Source: Flagellimonas marinaquae (GTDB lineage Bacteria > Bacteroidota > Bacteroidia > Flavobacteriales > Flavobacteriaceae). Taken from it: a DNA stretch of 64,000 nt. Below, in pieces: positions 8,372 to 21,048 of this stretch. A program made the position numbers and the translations under genes. The number at the start of each line of letters is the position of its first letter. Position 1 is the first letter of the stretch. The notes under the pieces were generated by a model. That model was not told where the DNA came from and made no database searches. It saw nothing but the letters and a program-made list of their open reading frames with translations. The stretch is taken from positions 372,001 to 436,000 of the forward strand of contig NZ_RZMZ01000015.1 of assembly GCF_003992675.1 (NCBI RefSeq), read 5' to 3'.

Positions 8372-10180
8372 TTAGTCAAAGGTATACCCATTGTCTGCGG
8401 CAACTTTATCGGCAATTTGCGTTCTAAGTTTCACCACATTGGGTTGATTAGTGTACTTGGTAAAGCGCTTAAGTCCCATCAACATCATACGCTGTTCATC
8501 ACCCTCAGCGAAGGAAACAATGGCCTCCTTGGCTTTTTGCTGGATAATGTCGACCGCTCTGTACAAATACAGTTTGGACATGGCAATCTGGGTAGCTTGA
8601 GCTTCTGCGCCGAAGCGTTTTGCATTTTTCTCGGTACGAAGTATGGCTGATTCTGCCATATAGATTTGAATCAAGATATCCGAAGCGGCCATCAACAACA
8701 TCTGATGCTTTTCCAAATCGGGTCCAAATTTTTGAACTGCACTACCGGCGACCATTAAAAACACTTTTTTCAATCGCGCAATCAGGTCTTTTTCTTCTGA
8801 TAACAATTCCGAAAAATCTGGGGTGTCGAAGGATGGAATTCCCATGAGTTCTTCTCCAACTTTTGTAGCTGGCCCCAAAAGGTCCACATGGCCCTTCATG
8901 GCTTTTTTGACCAACATGCCCACGGAAAGCATTCGGTTGATTTCGTTGGTTCCTTCATAAATTCTGGAAATTCGGGCGTCCCTCCAAGCGGATTCCATTG
9001 GGGTATCTGCGCTAAAGCCCATTCCTCCGAATACTTGGATGCCTTCATCTGTAGTGTGCTGAACGTGTTCGGAAACCGCTACCTTCAAAATGGAACATTC
9101 GATGGCATATTCCTCCACACCTTTCAGTTCCGCTTCTTGGTGGGAGTTGCCACTGGCCTCGCGAATGGCAATTCTATCCTCGATATTCTTTGCGGCACGG
9201 TAACATGCGGCTTCATCCACATAGGCATTGGTGGCCATATCGGCTATTTTAGCTTTGATAGCTCCAAAATTGATGATCGGAGTTTTAAACTGTACGCGCT
9301 CGTTAGCATATTTGGTGGCCTCGTTGATCACACGACGCTGGGCTTCCAAACAGGCGGCGGCCAATTTGATACGACCCACATTTAAGGCGTTCATGGCGAT
9401 TTTAAATCCATTGCCTCTCTCGGAAAGCATGTTTTCCACGGGTACTTTCGTCTCGTTGAAGAACACTTGTCGGGTAGAGGAGGAGTGGATGCCTAATTTC
9501 TTTTCTTCATCCCCCAAACTGATTCCATTTGCTGGGTCGTTTTCAACAATAAAACCGGTGATGTTTTTATCATCTTCAATACGCGCAAACACAATGAACA
9601 GATTGCAGAATCCTGCGTTGGAAATCCACATTTTCTGTCCTGTGATGCTGTAATATTTCCCGTCTTCGGAAAGAACGGCCTTGGTTTTCCCCGAATTGGC
9701 ATCGGAACCTGCGCCGGGCTCTGTCAAACAATAGGCGCCAAACCATTCGCCAGTAGCCAATTTGGGCACATATTTTTGCTTTTGTTCCTCTGTTCCGTAT
9801 AGCGTAATCGGCATAGTCCCGATTCCTGTATGTGCTCCAAAGGCTGTACTAAATGATCCTGTGGCCCCAGAAATGTAGTCACAGACCAACATAGTGGACA
9901 CAAAGCCCATTCCCATACCACCATACGATTCTGGTACGGCCACGCTCAACAGACCGAGTTCGCCTGCTTTTCTCATGCATTCTTCGGTGTAGGCGTAGTC
10001 TTTTTTCTCGAAACGCTCCCAATGTGCCCAAAGCTCCCGGTCTACAAATTCCTTGGTGCTTTCGCGCATCATCTTTTGCTCCTCGTTGAGGTCCTCAAGA
10101 GTAAATACGTCTTCACAGTTGGTCTCCTTGACCAAAAATTGACCTCCTCTCAGTATGTCTTTTTCAATTGTTTCGCTCAT
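8372..10180 (-). CDS. Acyl-CoA dehydrogenase (large, VLCAD-like)
   Basis: A 602-residue FAD enzyme for the first oxidation step of beta-oxidation (acyl-CoA to trans-2-enoyl-CoA). It has the acyl-CoA dehydrogenase core: CLTEPGAGSDANS near residue 150, a catalytic-base segment IYEGTNEINRML in the middle third, and an additional C-terminal helical domain of about 150 residues, which explains the length beyond the 380 residues of short-chain enzymes and resembles VLCAD-type enzymes. It is the last gene of the operon, 22 bases after the thiolase, and a terminator follows. The chain-length preference cannot be read from the sequence. Confidence 0.93.
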   Translation of the reverse strand: MSETIEKDILRGGQFLVKETNCEDVFTLEDLNEEQKMMRESTKEFVDRELWAHWERFEKKDYAYTEECMRKAGELGLLSVAVPESYGGMGMGFVSTMLVCDYISGATGSFSTAFGAHTGIGTMPITLYGTEEQKQKYVPKLATGEWFGAYCLTEPGAGSDANSGKTKAVLSEDGKYYSITGQKMWISNAGFCNLFIVFARIEDDKNITGFIVENDPANGISLGDEEKKLGIHSSSTRQVFFNETKVPVENMLSERGNGFKIAMNALNVGRIKLAAACLEAQRRVINEATKYANERVQFKTPIINFGAIKAKIADMATNAYVDEAACYRAAKNIEDRIAIREASGNSHQEAELKGVEEYAIECSILKVAVSEHVQHTTDEGIQVFGGMGFSADTPMESAWRDARISRIYEGTNEINRMLSVGMLVKKAMKGHVDLLGPATKVGEELMGIPSFDTPDFSELLSEEKDLIARLKKVFLMVAGSAVQKFGPDLEKHQMLLMAASDILIQIYMAESAILRTEKNAKRFGAEAQATQIAMSKLYLYRAVDIIQQKAKEAIVSFAEGDEQRMMLMGLKRFTKYTNQPNVVKLRTQIADKVAADNGYTFD

Positions 10181-10202
10181 GATATTTTGTGTTTAGTCAT
10201 TT

Positions 10203-11393
10203 TTAATTCAAGAATTCGAATATACCAGCCGCTCCTTGACCAGTACCCACGCACATGGTCACCATACCATATTTGCCTTTCATCTCACGTTTTCGCATTT
10301 CATCAAAAAGTTGGACGGATAATTTGGCTCCGGTACAACCAAGTGGGTGTCCGAGTGCTATGGCTCCACCATTCACATTTACGATGTCTTGGTTGAGACC
10401 CAATTCACGAATCACTGCCAAGGATTGTGAAGCGAAGGCTTCGTTCAACTCAATCAGGTCTATTTGGTCCTGTTTTAATCCAGCCTGTTTCAACGCCTTT
10501 GGAATTGCCTTTACCGGGCCAATTCCCATAATTCTTGGTTCCACGCCTGCAGCGGCATAATTCACCAATCGGGCAACAGGTTCTAGATTCAACTCTTTTA
10601 CCATTTCTTCGCTCATCACCATTACAAAGGCAGCGCCATCACTCATTTGGGATGAATTACCTGCCGTAACGCTTCCACCTTCGGCAAATACAGGTCTCAG
10701 CTTGTTCAAGGTTGGAATGTTAGTGCCTTTCCTTGGACCTTCGTCTTTGTTCACCGTGTAGGTCTTTGTCTCTTTCTTCCCGGCCTCGTTCACAAAAGTG
10801 TGTTCCACCTCTATGGGTACGATTTGATCTTGAAAACGGTTTTCTTCTTGTGCTTTCAGGGCTTTCATATGGGAATTGAAGGCAAATTCATCTTGGTCCT
10901 CACGGGAAACCTTGAATTGCTGGGCCACGGCCTCAGCTGTAAGCCCCATGCCCCAATAATAGTCTTCGTGACCTGCTTTTGCGGTGGCATAATCAGGTGT
11001 GGGTTTGTAACCTCCCATGGGTATGTAGCTCATACTTTCCGCACCTCCTGCAATGATGCAATCTGCCATCCCCGATTGGATTTTTGCCGTAGCAATTCCA
11101 ATAGTTTCCAACCCTGATGCGCAATAGCGATTCACGGTCACCCCGGGGACATCCTCGATGTTCAACCCCATCAGGGAGATAAGTCGTCCCATGTTCAAAC
11201 CTTGCTCGGCTTCGGGCATGGCATTTCCAACGATAACGTCATCAATACGCTTTTTGTCGAGCTGGGGCAACTCGTTCATCATGTACTCGATGGTCTCCGC
11301 GGCCAGTTCGTCAGGTCGCTTAAACCGGAACAGTCCCTTTGGCGCTTTGCCTACGGCTGTTCTATATCCTTTTACTATATATGCTGTTTTCAT
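10203..11393 (-). CDS. Acetyl-CoA C-acyltransferase (3-ketoacyl-CoA thiolase)
   Basis: A 396-residue thiolase, the last step of the beta-oxidation cycle. The nucleophile cysteine is in NRYCASGLE near residue 90; the C-terminal half has the GHPLGCTGA histidine motif and the second cysteine in [11 protein letters not shown]. Length and order are complete for the family. It partners with the hydroxyacyl-CoA dehydrogenase/hydratase encoded upstream, but the two are separated by the four-helix-bundle gene and its inverted repeats; the gap between that gene and this start is 39 bases. Confidence 0.95.
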   Translation of the reverse strand: MKTAYIVKGYRTAVGKAPKGLFRFKRPDELAAETIEYMMNELPQLDKKRIDDVIVGNAMPEAEQGLNMGRLISLMGLNIEDVPGVTVNRYCASGLETIGIATAKIQSGMADCIIAGGAESMSYIPMGGYKPTPDYATAKAGHEDYYWGMGLTAEAVAQQFKVSREDQDEFAFNSHMKALKAQEENRFQDQIVPIEVEHTFVNEAGKKETKTYTVNKDEGPRKGTNIPTLNKLRPVFAEGGSVTAGNSSQMSDGAAFVMVMSEEMVKELNLEPVARLVNYAAAGVEPRIMGIGPVKAIPKALKQAGLKQDQIDLIELNEAFASQSLAVIRELGLNQDIVNVNGGAIALGHPLGCTGAKLSVQLFDEMRKREMKGKYGMVTMCVGTGQGAAGIFEFLN

Positions 11394-11417
11394 GCTATTT
11401 AGATGTTAGAAGTGAGA

Positions 11418-11431
11418 AATTAGATATGAGA
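11418..11431. repeat. Left inverted repeat of the four-helix-bundle insert
   Basis: AATTAGATATGAGA here is the exact reverse complement of 11809-11822, so the two 14-base arms enclose the four-helix-bundle gene. The arm itself sits in a second short palindrome (GAAGTGAG at 11409-11416 with CTCACTTC at 11432-11439). Confidence 0.85.
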
Positions 11432-11432
11432 C

Positions 11433-11786
11433 TCACTTCGAAAATTTATTGATTAATGAGTAATTGATTTTTTGAACTTCAATCAAATTGTTCAAAATTG
11501 GAGTTACTTTATCCTTATGTACTAATTTGAGTCGGTGCGCTAACTCCAACTGAGTGAACATTTCGTTGCAAGAACCGCTAGAGATACCCAAAAAGTGTTT
11601 GAATTCCTTATTTGTGTTTCTTCCTGCTCCCTCAGCGATGTTGGAAGGCACGGATACGGCACTACGTCGAATTTGGCTTGTCAACCCAAACTTTTCTTCC
11701 TTAGGAAAACTTATAGACAGCAAATAAACTTCTTCTGCTATTGCCATCGCTTTTTGCCAAACAAGTAATTCTTGAAAATTATGCAT
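11433..11786 (-). CDS. Four-helix-bundle protein (S23/IVS family)
   Basis: A 117-residue protein of the small helical family first described from intervening sequences in 23S rRNA genes and related to the Avd accessory protein of diversity-generating retroelements. The diagnostic pattern is clear: LLVWQKAM near the start, FPKEEKFGLTSQIRRSAVSVPSNIAEGAGR in the middle (spanning about residues 49-77) and FKHFLGISSGSCNEMFTQLELA after it. Its biochemical role is not established. It is placed between the hydratase/dehydrogenase and thiolase genes of a beta-oxidation operon, a position with no functional logic, and is bounded by 14-bp inverted repeats, so it is probably an insertion. Confidence 0.92.
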   Translation of the reverse strand: MHNFQELLVWQKAMAIAEEVYLLSISFPKEEKFGLTSQIRRSAVSVPSNIAEGAGRNTNKEFKHFLGISSGSCNEMFTQLELAHRLKLVHKDKVTPILNNLIEVQKINYSLINKFSK

Positions 11787-11808
11787 ATCTAATGTCTCTT
11801 ATCTTAAA

Positions 11809-11822
11809 TCTCATATCTAATT
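11809..11822. repeat. Right inverted repeat of the four-helix-bundle insert
   Basis: TCTCATATCTAATT, exact reverse complement of the left arm. A further direct copy of its core (CATATCTAAT) is at 11784-11793, overlapping the start codon of the four-helix-bundle gene, so the flank is made of short iterated units. It ends 4 bases before the stop codon of the upstream fad gene. Confidence 0.85.
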
Positions 11823-11826
11823 GCAA

Positions 11827-14232
11827 CTAGTTGCGAAGCGGTTTTCCCGTTTTCAACATGTGCTGAATGCGTTCCAAGGTCTTTCTTTCGGTGCAAAGGG
11901 ATAAAAAGGCTTCCCGTTCCAAATCCAAAAGATACTGTTCGCTTACCATAGTCGCTTCAGAAAGGTCGCCGCCAGCCATTACGTAGGCCAATTTATCGGC
12001 AATCTTTTTGTCGTGTTCCGAGATGTAGTGTCCCGCTTCCATGGAGTCAGTTCCTACCAAGAACATGCCCAAGGCCTGTTTTCCAAGGACCTTGACATCC
12101 TTGCGCTTCACAGGTTTGGTGTAGCCTGCATCAGCCATAATTTTCGCATAGGCTTTTGCTGTTGCTATCTGACGGTCTTTATTGACCACAACCACGTCTT
12201 TTCCTTTTTGAAGGATACCCAAATCGAAGGCTTCGTAGGCTGAGGTGGATACTTTGGCCATACCAATGGTCAAGAAATACTCTTGAAGCACATTGAGCTC
12301 TACATCATTTTTTCGGAAGGTATCCGAGGCACGCAAGGCCATTTCTTTGGAACCACCACCACCTGGAATCACTCCCACGCCAAATTCCACTAATCCAATA
12401 TAGGTTTCGGCCGCGGCCACCACCTTATCGGCATGCAGGGAAAGTTCACAACCACCTCCCAAGCACATACCGTGGGGAGCAGCTACCGTAGGAATGGAAC
12501 TGTAGCGCATGCGCATCATCGTATCTTGGAACATTTTGATGGCCATGTTGAGCTCATCGTATTCTTGTTCCACAGCCATCATGAAAATCATTCCGATATT
12601 GGCGCCTACGGAGAAATTGGCTGCTTGGTTCCCGATGACCAATCCTTCAAAATCCTTTTCGGCAATGTCTACGGCCTTGTTCAAACCAGCGAGCACGTCG
12701 CCACCGATGGTGTTCATTTTGGACTGGAATTCACAGTTTAGGATACCATCGCCCAAATCTTCGATAACCACACCACTGTTTTTAAAGACCTCCTTGGTTT
12801 TTCGGATATTATCCAAAATAATGAAGGCATCCTGCCCTGGAACTTTCTCCATGGTTTTTTTAGGAATGTCGTAGAAGTAGGTGTTGCCTTCTTTTACGGT
12901 GTAGAAGGAATCCATTCCCGCTGCTTTCATCTCCGCTACCCAAGGGGCAGCTTCCAAACCTTCTGCCTTAATGAGTTCCAAACCTTTGTCGAGTCCTACG
13001 GCATCCCAAATTTGGAATGGCCCGTGTTCCCAACCAAAGCCGGCTTTCATGGCGTCGTCTATTTTGTATAATTCATCTGTAATTTCTGGAATACGGTGGG
13101 TAACGTAGGCGAATAGGGCTCCAAAGCTCTTGCGATAGAATTCTCCGGCCTTGTCCTTACCATCCACCAGTACAGGAAAGCGGTCAATGACTTTATCAAT
13201 GGTCTTGGTGAGCTCCAAAGTGGCAAATTTCGCACTCTTTTTGGAACGGTAGTCCATGGTATCCAAATCCAGCGTCAGAATTTCACTCTTGCCATCATCT
13301 CCTTTTACCTTTTTATAGAACCCTTGTCCAGATTTGCTGCCCAACCATTTGTTGTCCATCATGGTTTGGATAAAATCTGGAAGCTGGAACAGTTCGTGAC
13401 GTTCATCGTCCTTGCAGTTTTCACTGATACCATTTGCCACGTGCACAAGAGTGTCGAGCCCAACCACATCCACCGTACGGAAGGTTGCGGATTTGGGTCT
13501 TCCGATGACAGGACCTGTCAATTTATCAACTTCCTCCACCGTCATGCCCATTTCCTTAACGGCATGGAACAGACTTTGGATACTAAATATTCCGATTCTG
13601 TTACCGATAAATGCTGGGGTGTCTTTGGCGACCACTGAGGTTTTGCCCAAGAATTGTTCCCCATACCCATTTAAGAACTCCAATACATCTTCGGATGTCT
13701 TTGGTCCTGGGATGATTTCAAAAAGTTTTAGATAACGTGCGGGATTGAAAAAGTGGGTGCCGCAGAAGTGCTTCTGGAAATCCTCGCTTCTTCCTTCGCT
13801 CATGAATCGGATTGGGATTCCCGAAGTGTTCGAAGTGATCAAGGTACCTAGGGTACGGTGCTTATCTAAGGTTTCGAATACTTGTTTTTTAATATCCAAC
13901 CGCTCCACGACCACTTCAATGATCCAATCCACATCGGCAACTTTGGAAATATCGTCTTCCAAATTTCCAGTGCTGATGCGGTCTGCAAATTTTTTATGGT
14001 AAATAGGGGAGGGTTTGGATTTGAGTGCAGAAGCCAATGAGTCGTTTACCAATCGATTTCGAACCACCTTGTCTTCCAAGGTAAGTCCTTTGGCCTTTTC
14101 TTGGCCGTTGAGTTCACGGGGAACAATGTCCAAGAGCAATACCTCGACCCCGATGTTCGCAAAATGGCAGGCAATGCCACTTCCCATAATTCCGGAACCG
14201 ATTACGGCAACTTTGTTTATATGCCTTTTCAT
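11827..14232 (-). CDS. 3-hydroxyacyl-CoA dehydrogenase / enoyl-CoA hydratase fusion
   Basis: An 801-residue bifunctional enzyme carrying steps two and three of beta-oxidation. The N-terminal Rossmann domain starts with AVIGSGIMGSGIACHFAN (NAD binding), followed by the 3HCDH C-terminal domain (THFFNPARYLKLFEI, IGNRIGIF). The last third is a crotonase-type hydratase domain (HGMCLGGGCELSLHADKVVA). The domain order, dehydrogenase then hydratase, is the reverse of E. coli FadB and usual for Bacteroidota and some Gram-positives. It begins 15 bases after the MarR regulator stop, so the two are cotranscribed. Confidence 0.94.
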   Translation of the reverse strand: MKRHINKVAVIGSGIMGSGIACHFANIGVEVLLLDIVPRELNGQEKAKGLTLEDKVVRNRLVNDSLASALKSKPSPIYHKKFADRISTGNLEDDISKVADVDWIIEVVVERLDIKKQVFETLDKHRTLGTLITSNTSGIPIRFMSEGRSEDFQKHFCGTHFFNPARYLKLFEIIPGPKTSEDVLEFLNGYGEQFLGKTSVVAKDTPAFIGNRIGIFSIQSLFHAVKEMGMTVEEVDKLTGPVIGRPKSATFRTVDVVGLDTLVHVANGISENCKDDERHELFQLPDFIQTMMDNKWLGSKSGQGFYKKVKGDDGKSEILTLDLDTMDYRSKKSAKFATLELTKTIDKVIDRFPVLVDGKDKAGEFYRKSFGALFAYVTHRIPEITDELYKIDDAMKAGFGWEHGPFQIWDAVGLDKGLELIKAEGLEAAPWVAEMKAAGMDSFYTVKEGNTYFYDIPKKTMEKVPGQDAFIILDNIRKTKEVFKNSGVVIEDLGDGILNCEFQSKMNTIGGDVLAGLNKAVDIAEKDFEGLVIGNQAANFSVGANIGMIFMMAVEQEYDELNMAIKMFQDTMMRMRYSSIPTVAAPHGMCLGGGCELSLHADKVVAAAETYIGLVEFGVGVIPGGGGSKEMALRASDTFRKNDVELNVLQEYFLTIGMAKVSTSAYEAFDLGILQKGKDVVVVNKDRQIATAKAYAKIMADAGYTKPVKRKDVKVLGKQALGMFLVGTDSMEAGHYISEHDKKIADKLAYVMAGGDLSEATMVSEQYLLDLEREAFLSLCTERKTLERIQHMLKTGKPLRN

Positions 14233-14247
14233 GTGCGCGTTTGAAAT

Positions 14248-14697
14248 TTAATTAGTAGTTGTTTTTAGATAGATTTTCTTGTCTGAAATAAGTTTATTGA
14301 TGGTTTCGATGACTTTAAAGAAACCCGATAGATCCTCTTGCGAGGTATGTTCTTTCACAACCTTGTTGAAACGTAACACCACTTCTTTGGATTCCTCCCG
14401 CTTTTCCAGTCCCAATGGGGTTAGAAAAATAAGGACCCCACGTCCATCATTGGGGTTACGTTTTCGCAGTATGTATCCTTTCTCTTCAATATTTTTTAAG
14501 ATCCTGGACAAACTAGTAGCTTCCATCCCCATTTTTGGGCCTAAAGTGGTACTTGGTGTGCCCCCTTTGGGGTCAATGCTCAACAGTGTAAAGCCTATGG
14601 CCATGGTAAGTTCGTAGTTTTTGGCCTCTTCATTGTACATTTTACTGACGGCTTGCCAAGTAGCCCTAAGCGCGTAATCAATGGTCAAATCTTTCAT
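14248..14697 (-). CDS. MarR-family transcriptional regulator
   Basis: A 149-residue winged-helix regulator: a helical dimerisation start (AWQAVSKMYNEEA type), the recognition region MEATSLSRILKNIEEKGYI near residues 56-75 and the wing RKRNPNDGRGVLIFLT. As first gene of the beta-oxidation operon it is probably an acyl-CoA- or fatty-acid-responsive repressor of that operon and of itself. The support is positional: a 28-bp perfect palindrome overlaps its promoter. The ligand is an inference. Confidence 0.9.
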   Translation of the reverse strand: MKDLTIDYALRATWQAVSKMYNEEAKNYELTMAIGFTLLSIDPKGGTPSTTLGPKMGMEATSLSRILKNIEEKGYILRKRNPNDGRGVLIFLTPLGLEKREESKEVVLRFNKVVKEHTSQEDLSGFFKVIETINKLISDKKIYLKTTTN

Positions 14698-14716
14698 GGA
14701 ACTAGTTTGGTGTTCT

Positions 14717-14755
14717 CAAATATATAAAAATTTATTATGCATGCATAATAAATTT
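14717..14755 (-). promoter_or_regulatory. Promoter and palindromic operator of the MarR/beta-oxidation operon
   Basis: On the minus strand a Bacteroidota -7 element TATATTTG lies at 14717-14724, about 20 bases before the MarR start. Immediately upstream, 14728-14755 is a perfect 28-bp palindrome centred on TGCA (half-site with TTTATTATG). It occupies the spacer and the expected -33 position, so a bound dimer would block polymerase. This is a classical autoregulatory MarR layout. Confidence 0.75.
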
Positions 14756-14944
14756 AGGTTAAGTATAAATGATTTTTTCTCTGAATAGATGGATTGTCAG
14801 TCAGATAAAAATTTCGTAATTCTCTGATTGGTGTAATCGTTCTGGAAATGGTAAACGAATCGATGCTTCATCACTCGTTCAATTTTGTTCAACATCCCAA
14901 CCTAAGTTGGTCAGTTGTGTCGTCCGAAGCATTTCATTCAAACT

Positions 14945-14974
14945 AAAAAACCAACGGATTTCCGTTGGTTTTTT
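14945..14974. terminator. Terminator of the acyl-CoA ligase gene
   Basis: A CCAACGG/CCGTTGG stem with a 4-base loop flanked by an A-run and a T-run, so it works on both strands; the gene it serves is the acyl-CoA ligase ending at 15002. The rest of 14756-14944 shows no gene or recognisable site. Confidence 0.85.
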
Positions 14975-15001
14975 TATTTCTAATTTTTAAAGATCCTTAT
15001 T

Positions 15002-16771
15002 TTAGTGTCCGTAGATATCGTTGTAAAGTTCTAGATACATTTCCTTAACCGGTTTACGCTTGAGTTTCATGGTAGGGGTCAACTGTCCGTCTTCCACGGT
15101 CCAAACATCGGGGGTGAGCCTAAACTGCTTCACTTTTTCCCATTTGGCAAACTCTTGGTTGGCCCAATCCACTTCTTCTTGGAAACGAGCGATCACCTTT
15201 TCATTTTTCACAATATCGGCATTGGAACCCAGTTCCAAATTATGGCGCTTGGCCCATTCCCTGACAAAGTCAAAATTGGGTTGGATGAGGGCAGCAGGCA
15301 TTTTTTCACCTTCCCCTACCACCATAATTTGCTCTATAAAACGGGATTGCTTAAATCGATTCTCTAACAACTGCGGAGCTACATATTTACCGCCAGAGGT
15401 TTTAAACATCTCTTTTTTACGGTCCGTGATGCGCAAGAAGCCCTCGGTGTCAATCTCACCGATATCACCGGTATGGAAGTATTCTCCGGTCATTACCTCG
15501 GCTGTTTTTTCAGGATCTTTGTAGTAGCCCATCATCACATTGGGGCCTTTGCATAGTATTTCACCATCTTCGGCGATTTTCACTTCTACGCCATCTATAA
15601 CTTTACCTACGGAACCTATTTTCCACCCTTTGTTTCGCTGATCATTCACTGTAATTACGGGCGATGTCTCCGTGAGACCGTATCCTTCCATGACGGGCAT
15701 GTCCGCAGCGGCAAAAACCCTCGCTAGACGTGCTTGTAGGGCAGCACTGCCCGATACCATTACGGAAAGGTTGCCTCCCAATCCTTCTTTCCATTTGCTG
15801 AAAATAAGTTTGCGTGCGAGTCCCAGTTTCTTCTCGTACCACCAACCATTGGCTCCATAAGGTTCAAACTTGAGCCCTGTCTCCACAGCCCAGAAAAATA
15901 ATTTCTTTTTGATTCCGGTAAGTGCGGCTCCCTTGGCAATAATGGCGTCGTAGACCTTTTCCAAAAGTCGGGGTACCACCGTCATTACGTCCGGTTTTAC
16001 TTCTTTTACGTTGTCACTGATCTTATCCAGACCCTCGGCAAAGTGAATCTCAATACCGCAATATTGGTATAAGTAAAGAATCATACGTTCAAAGATGTGG
16101 CAAACCGGCAAAAAGCTCAATGCAGTACCTCCAGTCTCAAAAGGCACCCTCACTTCGCTGGAAACAACGTTGGATACAATATTGTTATGGGAAAGCATTA
16201 CGCCCTTGGGTCTTCCCGTAGTTCCCGAAGTGTAGATCAAGGTGGCCAAATCTTCTGGCTTAACAGCGTCCTTTAAGGTTTCTACTTCATCCTGATTAGA
16301 GGTATCGCTTCCTAATTCAAGGACTTCCTTCCAATTTTTGCAATGGTTGAGTTCGTCAAATGAAAAAACCTCCTTTAAACCCTTCACCTTGGATTGAATA
16401 GTCTTGACCTTTTCAAAAACCTCTTCGCAGGAAACAAAACACAACTTGGCCTCCGAATGATTCAAAATATATTCATAATCATCCTCAGAAATGGTGGGAT
16501 AAATTGGTACGTTTTGGGCCCCGATTTGAAGAACACCAATATCAACAATATTCCATTCTGTTCGATTGGTCATGGAGATTATCGCAACCTTATCGTTGGG
16601 CTTGATGCCCATGCGAAGTAGAGCTCGACTTATTGCGTTGGCCTTGTCCACATATTCCTGGGTGGAGGTCGCTATCCATTTACCGTCACTTTTGGTGACC
16701 AATGATTTTGCTAGGGGATACTTCTCAAGTTGATAGTATGGGAAATCAAATAATCGGGTAACAGTTTGCAT
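15002..16771 (-). CDS. Long-chain fatty-acid--CoA ligase (AMP-forming)
   Basis: A 589-residue adenylate-forming enzyme that activates fatty acids to acyl-CoA, feeding the adjacent beta-oxidation operon. Motifs in order: LIYTSGTTGRPKGVMLSHNN (AMP binding, near residue 180), VMEGYGLTETSP, YFHTGDIGEID and ITDRKKEMFKTSGGKYVAP (hinge to the C-terminal lid). The length fits the long-chain ACSL-like class. It has its own terminator and a 300-bp gap to the MarR gene, so it is a separate transcription unit, possibly in the same regulon. Confidence 0.93.
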   Translation of the reverse strand: MQTVTRLFDFPYYQLEKYPLAKSLVTKSDGKWIATSTQEYVDKANAISRALLRMGIKPNDKVAIISMTNRTEWNIVDIGVLQIGAQNVPIYPTISEDDYEYILNHSEAKLCFVSCEEVFEKVKTIQSKVKGLKEVFSFDELNHCKNWKEVLELGSDTSNQDEVETLKDAVKPEDLATLIYTSGTTGRPKGVMLSHNNIVSNVVSSEVRVPFETGGTALSFLPVCHIFERMILYLYQYCGIEIHFAEGLDKISDNVKEVKPDVMTVVPRLLEKVYDAIIAKGAALTGIKKKLFFWAVETGLKFEPYGANGWWYEKKLGLARKLIFSKWKEGLGGNLSVMVSGSAALQARLARVFAAADMPVMEGYGLTETSPVITVNDQRNKGWKIGSVGKVIDGVEVKIAEDGEILCKGPNVMMGYYKDPEKTAEVMTGEYFHTGDIGEIDTEGFLRITDRKKEMFKTSGGKYVAPQLLENRFKQSRFIEQIMVVGEGEKMPAALIQPNFDFVREWAKRHNLELGSNADIVKNEKVIARFQEEVDWANQEFAKWEKVKQFRLTPDVWTVEDGQLTPTMKLKRKPVKEMYLELYNDIYGH

Positions 16772-16897
16772 AGTAAGTTTGTGTAAAGTGTTTGCAAAAT
16801 AGCAAATCAGACTTTAAGAATGAAACAGATTTAACAATTACCTAAGGTAAATTTTACCAATTTCCCAATTTACGGCCGAAAGTAGCCCGGTAGGTTC

Positions 16898-20620
<3,723 letters not shown>

Positions 20621-20652
20621 ACAATCTTTGCGTTGAACGGTTTAAGAAAGTG

Positions 20653-20660
20653 CAAAAATA
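20653..20660 (-). promoter_or_regulatory. Possible purL -7 promoter element
   Basis: On the minus strand TATTTTTG matches TAnnTTTG and lies 33 bases before the purL start codon. No clear TTG box is seen at the expected -33 distance, so the call is tentative. Confidence 0.4.
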
Positions 20661-20815
20661 CGATTTTACGACGTAATTCGTGATACCGAAGGCGGGTTTT
20701 GTTAACGAACCACTGTTGATAGCGCATCCGTCAGATCAAAAGGGGTATCCGTCAATTCATCTACCCATAAAACCATTCATTTTCCTACGTTTGGTTTTGG
20801 TTAAACGAAATCGAC

Positions 20816-20974
20816 ATGGAACCTATCAAAAAAACAAAGTTTTCGGACAGGCTCATTGCGGGCATCATTGTATTGGTAGTAGGAGGTATTCTTTTGATAC
20901 TTTTGGATGACGACCCCAATTGGGTTAATTTTTTCAGGCACTTGATCAAAAATATCCTTCGGAGTGTATTCTGA
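20816..20974 (+). CDS. Small single-pass membrane protein, unrecognised
   Basis: A 52-residue reading frame in the 428-bp gap between purL and the M20 hydrolase. It starts MEPIKKTKFSDRLIAG, continues with a strongly hydrophobic stretch (IIVLVVGGILLILL, about residues 17-30) and ends with an acidic then amphipathic tail (DDDPNWVNFFRHLIKNIL). The charge pattern, positive before and acidic after the helix, is that of a genuine membrane protein rather than a chance frame. I do not recognise a family. It may be cotranscribed with the downstream hydrolase 74 bases away. Confidence 0.6.
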   Translation: MEPIKKTKFSDRLIAGIIVLVVGGILLILLDDDPNWVNFFRHLIKNILRSVF

Positions 20975-21048
20975 TATGCCGTAAGAAGGTAAAGATTAAA
21001 GTTGTTTCACTATCTTAGAGGCATTACAGCTAACTCAAAACCAACCTT

